Assembly: GCF_018603905.1 (NCBI RefSeq)
Contig: NZ_JAHFZZ010000009.1
Coordinates: 436,200-500,199, forward strand
Origin: Nonomuraea sp. NEAU-A123
GTDB lineage: Bacteria > Actinomycetota > Actinomycetes > Streptosporangiales > Streptosporangiaceae
Reading direction: 5' to 3'
DNA length: 64,000 nt
Shown here: positions 60,482-64,000 of the stretch, piece after piece
Position numbering within the stretch: position 1 is the stretch's first letter
Layout: each line of letters begins with the position of its first letter
Made by a program: the position numbers and the translations under genes
Notes under the pieces: model-generated
The model's database searches: none
Seen by the model: only the letters and a program-made list of their open reading frames with translations
What the model was told of the DNA's origin: nothing

Positions 60482-61654
60482 ATGACCGCATCGGCGGTGG
60501 ACATCCTGGCGAACATCGATTTATTCGCCGACGACCAGCGCGAACATCTCCTCGCGGCGCTGGCCGTCGCGCGCAAGGAATGCCCGGTCGTGCACACGCA
60601 CAGCGACGGTGGCTACTACCTGGTCACCCGCTACGAGGACGTCCGCGCGGTCTGCCTGCGACCGGCGATCTTCAGTTCGGCGCAGCCGGGGCTGCGCGGC
60701 GTACCGGTCCGCCTGATCCCGCTGGATGTCGACCCGCCGGAGCACCGTCAGTACCGCAGGCTCCTCGACCACTACTTCTCGCGCTCATCCCTGCTCCGCT
60801 ACGAGGATCAGTTGCGCGAGATCGCCCGGGACGCCATAGCGGGCTTCATCGGCGACGGCCGCCTGGAGATGGCGCGTGACTACTCGGTGCCCTTCATCGC
60901 CGGGTCACTGGCCCGGGTCGTCTTCGCCACCGACAATGTGGAGCTGATGAGCCGGGGGGTGGCGGCGGTCAAGCGGTGCGCGATCGAGAGCACGCCCGAG
61001 ACGTTCGAAGCGGTCGCCCTGCTGGCGATGGAGGCGATCGCCGAGGCCGGCGACCGGTCGGCGGCCGACCGGAATGTCCTCGGCGCCCTGGCCGGGGCGA
61101 GCATCGACGGGCGGCCCCTGACCGCCGGGGAACAGGTGGCGATCGTCACCACGCTGCTGCTCGGTGGCCTGGACACGACGCGCGGCGCGATCGTCAACAT
61201 CGCCTATCATCTGGCCACCCGCGAGGATGTCGAGCCGATCCTGCGGACCCCGGTCTGGTGGCGCGGGCCGCTGGATGAGTTCCTGCGCTTCGAGACGACC
61301 GTGGCGTTCATGGCCCGTACGGTGACTCAGGACACCGAACTCGCCGGAACCCCGTTGAAACCCGGAGATCGGGTCGTCGTGCAGTTCTACTCGGGCAATC
61401 GCGATGCCGCGCGCTTCGACCGCCCCGACGAACTGGTCTTCGACCGGCATCTCAACCCGCACCTGGCGTTCGGGGCGGGTGTGCATCGCTGCCTCGGCCA
61501 GCACTTCGCCCGGATTCAACTGATGATCGCCTTCGAGGAACTGCTCAAGCAGGCGACGAACTTCCGGCTTGAGGAGGGCGCCGACATCCCGCGTCAGGCC
61601 GGCGTGCCCTTCGGCAGCCCTGCCGAGCTGCACCTGACCTTCGACCGGCGCTGA
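60482..61654 (+). CDS. Cytochrome P450
   Basis: 390 residues. Heme-binding FGAGVHRCLGQHFA (Cys near residue 340), I-helix LLLGGLDTTRG, and the K-helix EFLR Glu/Arg pair are all present. GGAGGAAAG precedes ATG 60482; a further ATG upstream (60461) lacks a site. No ferredoxin or reductase gene is adjacent, so it must use partners from elsewhere. Substrate unknown; it is convergent, one base apart, with a methyltransferase gene. Confidence 0.95.
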   Translation: MTASAVDILANIDLFADDQREHLLAALAVARKECPVVHTHSDGGYYLVTRYEDVRAVCLRPAIFSSAQPGLRGVPVRLIPLDVDPPEHRQYRRLLDHYFSRSSLLRYEDQLREIARDAIAGFIGDGRLEMARDYSVPFIAGSLARVVFATDNVELMSRGVAAVKRCAIESTPETFEAVALLAMEAIAEAGDRSAADRNVLGALAGASIDGRPLTAGEQVAIVTTLLLGGLDTTRGAIVNIAYHLATREDVEPILRTPVWWRGPLDEFLRFETTVAFMARTVTQDTELAGTPLKPGDRVVVQFYSGNRDAARFDRPDELVFDRHLNPHLAFGAGVHRCLGQHFARIQLMIAFEELLKQATNFRLEEGADIPRQAGVPFGSPAELHLTFDRR

Positions 61655-61655
61655 G

Positions 61656-62483
61656 CTAGGGGCGAGGCGCCGGCCCGGTCTTGCGGCCGACGCCGACGAT
61701 CACCCACGCCTTGTCCGGCCGCTCGGACAGGAATGGGCTGTCGGGCTGCCACTCACGGACGTACACCAGACCGGGATCGACCAGTTCGAGTCCGTCGAAG
61801 AAGGGCAGCACCGTCTCGCGCGTACGGGCGCCGCCATCGGCCTGGCCCAGCATTTTCCGGTAGATGCTGACGATCGGCTCCGCGGCCTCCGGGCGGGAGT
61901 CGAAGACGACATGCGTGATGACGATGTGGCTGCCGACCGGCAGCGCGTCACGCAGCTCGGCCACGCGCCGGAAGGGGTCGCTGCCGTCGGGGATGTACTG
62001 CAGGACGCCGAACAGCAGCACCGCCACCGGCTGGTCGAGGTCGATCACCTCGCGCAGGTCGGGGTCGGCGAGCAGTGCGGCGGGGTGCATGATGCCGCCC
62101 TTGACGACGGCGGTCCTGGGCCCCTTGGCGAGGATCGCCCTGCCGTGCGCGAGCACCACCGGGTCGTTGTCGACGTAGACCACACGGGCGTCGGGGGTGC
62201 GGGATCGGACCAGTTCGTGCGTGTTGAGGTCGCTGGGGAGCCCCGAGCCCAGGTTGATGAACTGGGTGAGGCCCTGCTCCACGAGAAACCGGATCACGCG
62301 TACGTGGAACGCCTGGTGCTCTTGTGCCATGACGCGCACTTCCGGCGCGGTGGCCAGCACCGCCTCCGCCGCCTCTCGGTCGACGGCGAAGTTGTCCTTG
62401 CCCCCGATGAAGTAATCGTGCATGCGAGCGAGGTTTGGTGTGCTGGAATCGATACCTGCGGACCACCGGGCCTCGTCACTCAT
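61656..62483 (-). CDS. S-adenosyl methyltransferase, DUF574 family (paralogue 2)
   Basis: 275 residues. Signature STPNLARMHDYFIGGKDNFA with VDREAAE, SAM motif FINLGSGLPSDLNTHELV and VVYVDNDPVV. Same family and length as the gene at 50840-51643 but clearly divergent in sequence. ATG 62483 follows GGAGG at 9 bases; upstream ATGs are less well placed. Confidence 0.9.
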   Translation of the reverse strand: MSDEARWSAGIDSSTPNLARMHDYFIGGKDNFAVDREAAEAVLATAPEVRVMAQEHQAFHVRVIRFLVEQGLTQFINLGSGLPSDLNTHELVRSRTPDARVVYVDNDPVVLAHGRAILAKGPRTAVVKGGIMHPAALLADPDLREVIDLDQPVAVLLFGVLQYIPDGSDPFRRVAELRDALPVGSHIVITHVVFDSRPEAAEPIVSIYRKMLGQADGGARTRETVLPFFDGLELVDPGLVYVREWQPDSPFLSERPDKAWVIVGVGRKTGPAPRP

Positions 62484-62597
62484 GCGTTGCATCCTCCACA
62501 GGTCGAATAGCTCTTCGATTATGCCCAACGACAGCAAGCTACGCCGCAGACAGGTGGCCCGAAAAGCCCCAGGGGACGATGAACCAACCGGATTCGG

Positions 62598-64000
62598 TCA
62601 ACCGCGCGCGTCCCCGGACTCCTCATCCGCGGCTCGGGCCTGATCCCCGACCCACACGGCGATCTGGGCGCGTGAGTTGAAACCGAGTTTGTTGAGGATG
62701 TGCTCGATGTGCGCTTCGGCGGTGCGCTGGGCGATCACCAGTGCCGCGGCGATCTGCTTGTTGGTCATCCCTTGGGCGACCAGCGCGGCGATCTCCCTCT
62801 CGCGGCGGGTGAGCCGCGCCGGGTCCGCCTGCGCCTTCTCGTCGGGGGGAGTGTCCTCCTGGAGCGCGTAGCCGAGCGCCTCATCGTAGGAGAGCCGGGC
62901 ACCTCGCTTGACCGCGGCGTCGAAGGCCGAGTCTCCGAGAGCATGGCGCGTACGGCTCTCGCATTCGTCGTGATAGCGCACCAGGTGCCCGAACCCGGAC
63001 AGTGGCGCGCCGATCGACCGCCAGACGGTCTCCAGGATCCCCAGCAGCCGGGCGGCCCGCGGGTAATGCCTCTCCGTCGCGGCGATCCAGGCCAGCACCT
63101 CGAGATTGACCCCGACACCCAGCGGATCGTCGAGCGAGCGATTGAAGATCAGGCTCTGCTTCTCGAGTTCGGTCGCGCGGTGGAGGTCTCCCTGCCGCCA
63201 CACCTCCACGCCGAGCGCCATCATCGTGTACGCCTTGTGCCAGCCCTCCCCGTAGGCGTCGCACACGGCCAGGCAGTCTTCGCCCAGGGCGATGGCCTGC
63301 GACGAGTCGCCCAGGTACGAGTGCGCGAGGGACAGCCGGATGAGGGCCAGGGCCAGACCGACCGGGTCCTCGGTGGTGCGGTGCCGCGCCACCGCCTCTT
63401 CGTAGAGGCTGATCGCCGATTCGGTGTCGCCGCGGTACATGGCGGTCATGCCCGAATAGAGCGCGACATAGCCGCGGACCAGCTCGTCCCCCAACTGCTC
63501 CCCCAGAGCCCGGCACTCGTCCAGCATGGCCGTGGCGGAGGTGATGTCGGCCTGGATGATGGCCAGCCAGCTGTTGGCCCACAGCGCCCTGGCGCGTACC
63601 TCGCCCGGTTCGGTGTCCAGGACCAGCCCCCGGCCCAGCCAACGCCGGCCTTCGGCGAGGTAGTAGCTGGTGATCCAGTGATAGAGCAGGTCGGCGGCCA
63701 TGCCCAGGCCGGCCCTGACCTCCTCCGAGTCGCCGTAGTAGCTTTCGAGAGCGGTACGCAGGTTGGCGTGTTCGAGCTGCAGCCGGGTGAACCAGGTCAC
63801 CTGCGACGGGCCGAACAATTCGGCCCGCGCCCGGGCCGCCACTGCCCGGTAGTAGTCGCGGTGTCGCCGTTGCAGCGCCATCTCCTGGCCCGAGGCGATG
63901 AGCCGTTCGCGGCCGTACTCACGGATCGTGTCCAGAAGCCGGTACCGCACGCCGGGACGGTGCTCCTCCCGCAGGAAGACGGACTTGTCGACCAGGCCGA
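62598..64000 (-). CDS. LuxR-family regulator with TPR-like region (partial)
   Basis: The gene enters from beyond the right edge; the 467 codons seen cover the end of an NB-ARC/AAA-type part (RYRLLDTIREYGRERL), a long tetratricopeptide-like helical region, and a C-terminal LuxR helix-turn-helix (LTRREREIAALVAQGMTNKQ, IAAALVIAQRTAEAHIEHIL, NKLGF). Large regulators of this type control antibiotic or sugar genes in response to unknown signals. The N-terminal ATPase with its P-loop is expected outside the window. Confidence 0.88.
   Translation of the reverse strand, partial: GLVDKSVFLREEHRPGVRYRLLDTIREYGRERLIASGQEMALQRRHRDYYRAVAARARAELFGPSQVTWFTRLQLEHANLRTALESYYGDSEEVRAGLGMAADLLYHWITSYYLAEGRRWLGRGLVLDTEPGEVRARALWANSWLAIIQADITSATAMLDECRALGEQLGDELVRGYVALYSGMTAMYRGDTESAISLYEEAVARHRTTEDPVGLALALIRLSLAHSYLGDSSQAIALGEDCLAVCDAYGEGWHKAYTMMALGVEVWRQGDLHRATELEKQSLIFNRSLDDPLGVGVNLEVLAWIAATERHYPRAARLLGILETVWRSIGAPLSGFGHLVRYHDECESRTRHALGDSAFDAAVKRGARLSYDEALGYALQEDTPPDEKAQADPARLTRREREIAALVAQGMTNKQIAAALVIAQRTAEAHIEHILNKLGFNSRAQIAVWVGDQARAADEESGDARG

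Overview
The window is high-GC actinomycete chromosome. Evidence: GC-rich third codon positions, GTG starts, many ROK/LacI/GntR/TetR/MarR regulators, a class I ribonucleotide reductase behind a cobalamin riboswitch, and two S-adenosyl methyltransferases of the actinomycete DUF574 type. A Streptosporangiaceae/Nonomuraea-like host is my guess, not proven. About 50 genes are present; the first and last run off the window.

Left part (1-26.3 kb), sugar scavenging: a ROK regulator and a solute-binding lipoprotein diverge from alpha-N-acetylglucosaminidase, murQ and an amino-sugar kinase, with a long palindrome between them (amino-sugar/peptidoglycan recycling). An ABC exporter and a GtrA gene follow; two copies of a perfect 44-bp repeat flank gtrA. 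Next come a hydantoinase/oxoprolinase pair (hyuAB), an ABM-domain enzyme with a divergent MarR regulator, and a 39-residue small ORF behind a structured leader. A LacI-controlled arabinan operon follows (binding protein, two permeases, GH43, GH51), then a TetR remnant, a secreted sialidase and a GntR/FadR regulator.

Middle (26.5-40.9 kb), accessory island: a tRNA 3'-end fragment beside a broken tyrosine integrase, a broken conservon-like GTPase gene, a truncated sigma-like gene, two SH3-domain exported/membrane proteins, a defence-like module, and a decayed ISL3 insertion sequence with 37-bp inverted repeats. The defence-like module is the most interesting part. A small two-TM protein (32338-32730) overlaps a STAND NTPase with 14 WD40 repeats (32720-36457). 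Both carry the same short motif, YxVxAPGxQGxQxGxGNVQ, at the C-terminus of the first and the N-terminus of the second. This is the layout expected of an amyloid-signalling NLR receptor/effector pair. An OLD-family ATPase-TOPRIM nuclease lies next to it.

Right part (41-64 kb), mostly core or housekeeping: tRNA genes (a short-variable-loop tRNA with anticodon CAG, Gly-GCC, Val-GAC), thiol-redox genes (DsbA-like and CcdA-like), a CGNR regulator and EamA exporter, MscS, nrdB and nrdA with promoter and cobalamin riboswitch, a TctC-like lipoprotein, glmS, a drug-efflux ABC pair with TetR, a repeat-rich secreted amidase, an APC permease, a cytochrome P450, and a LuxR-type regulator cut by the window end.
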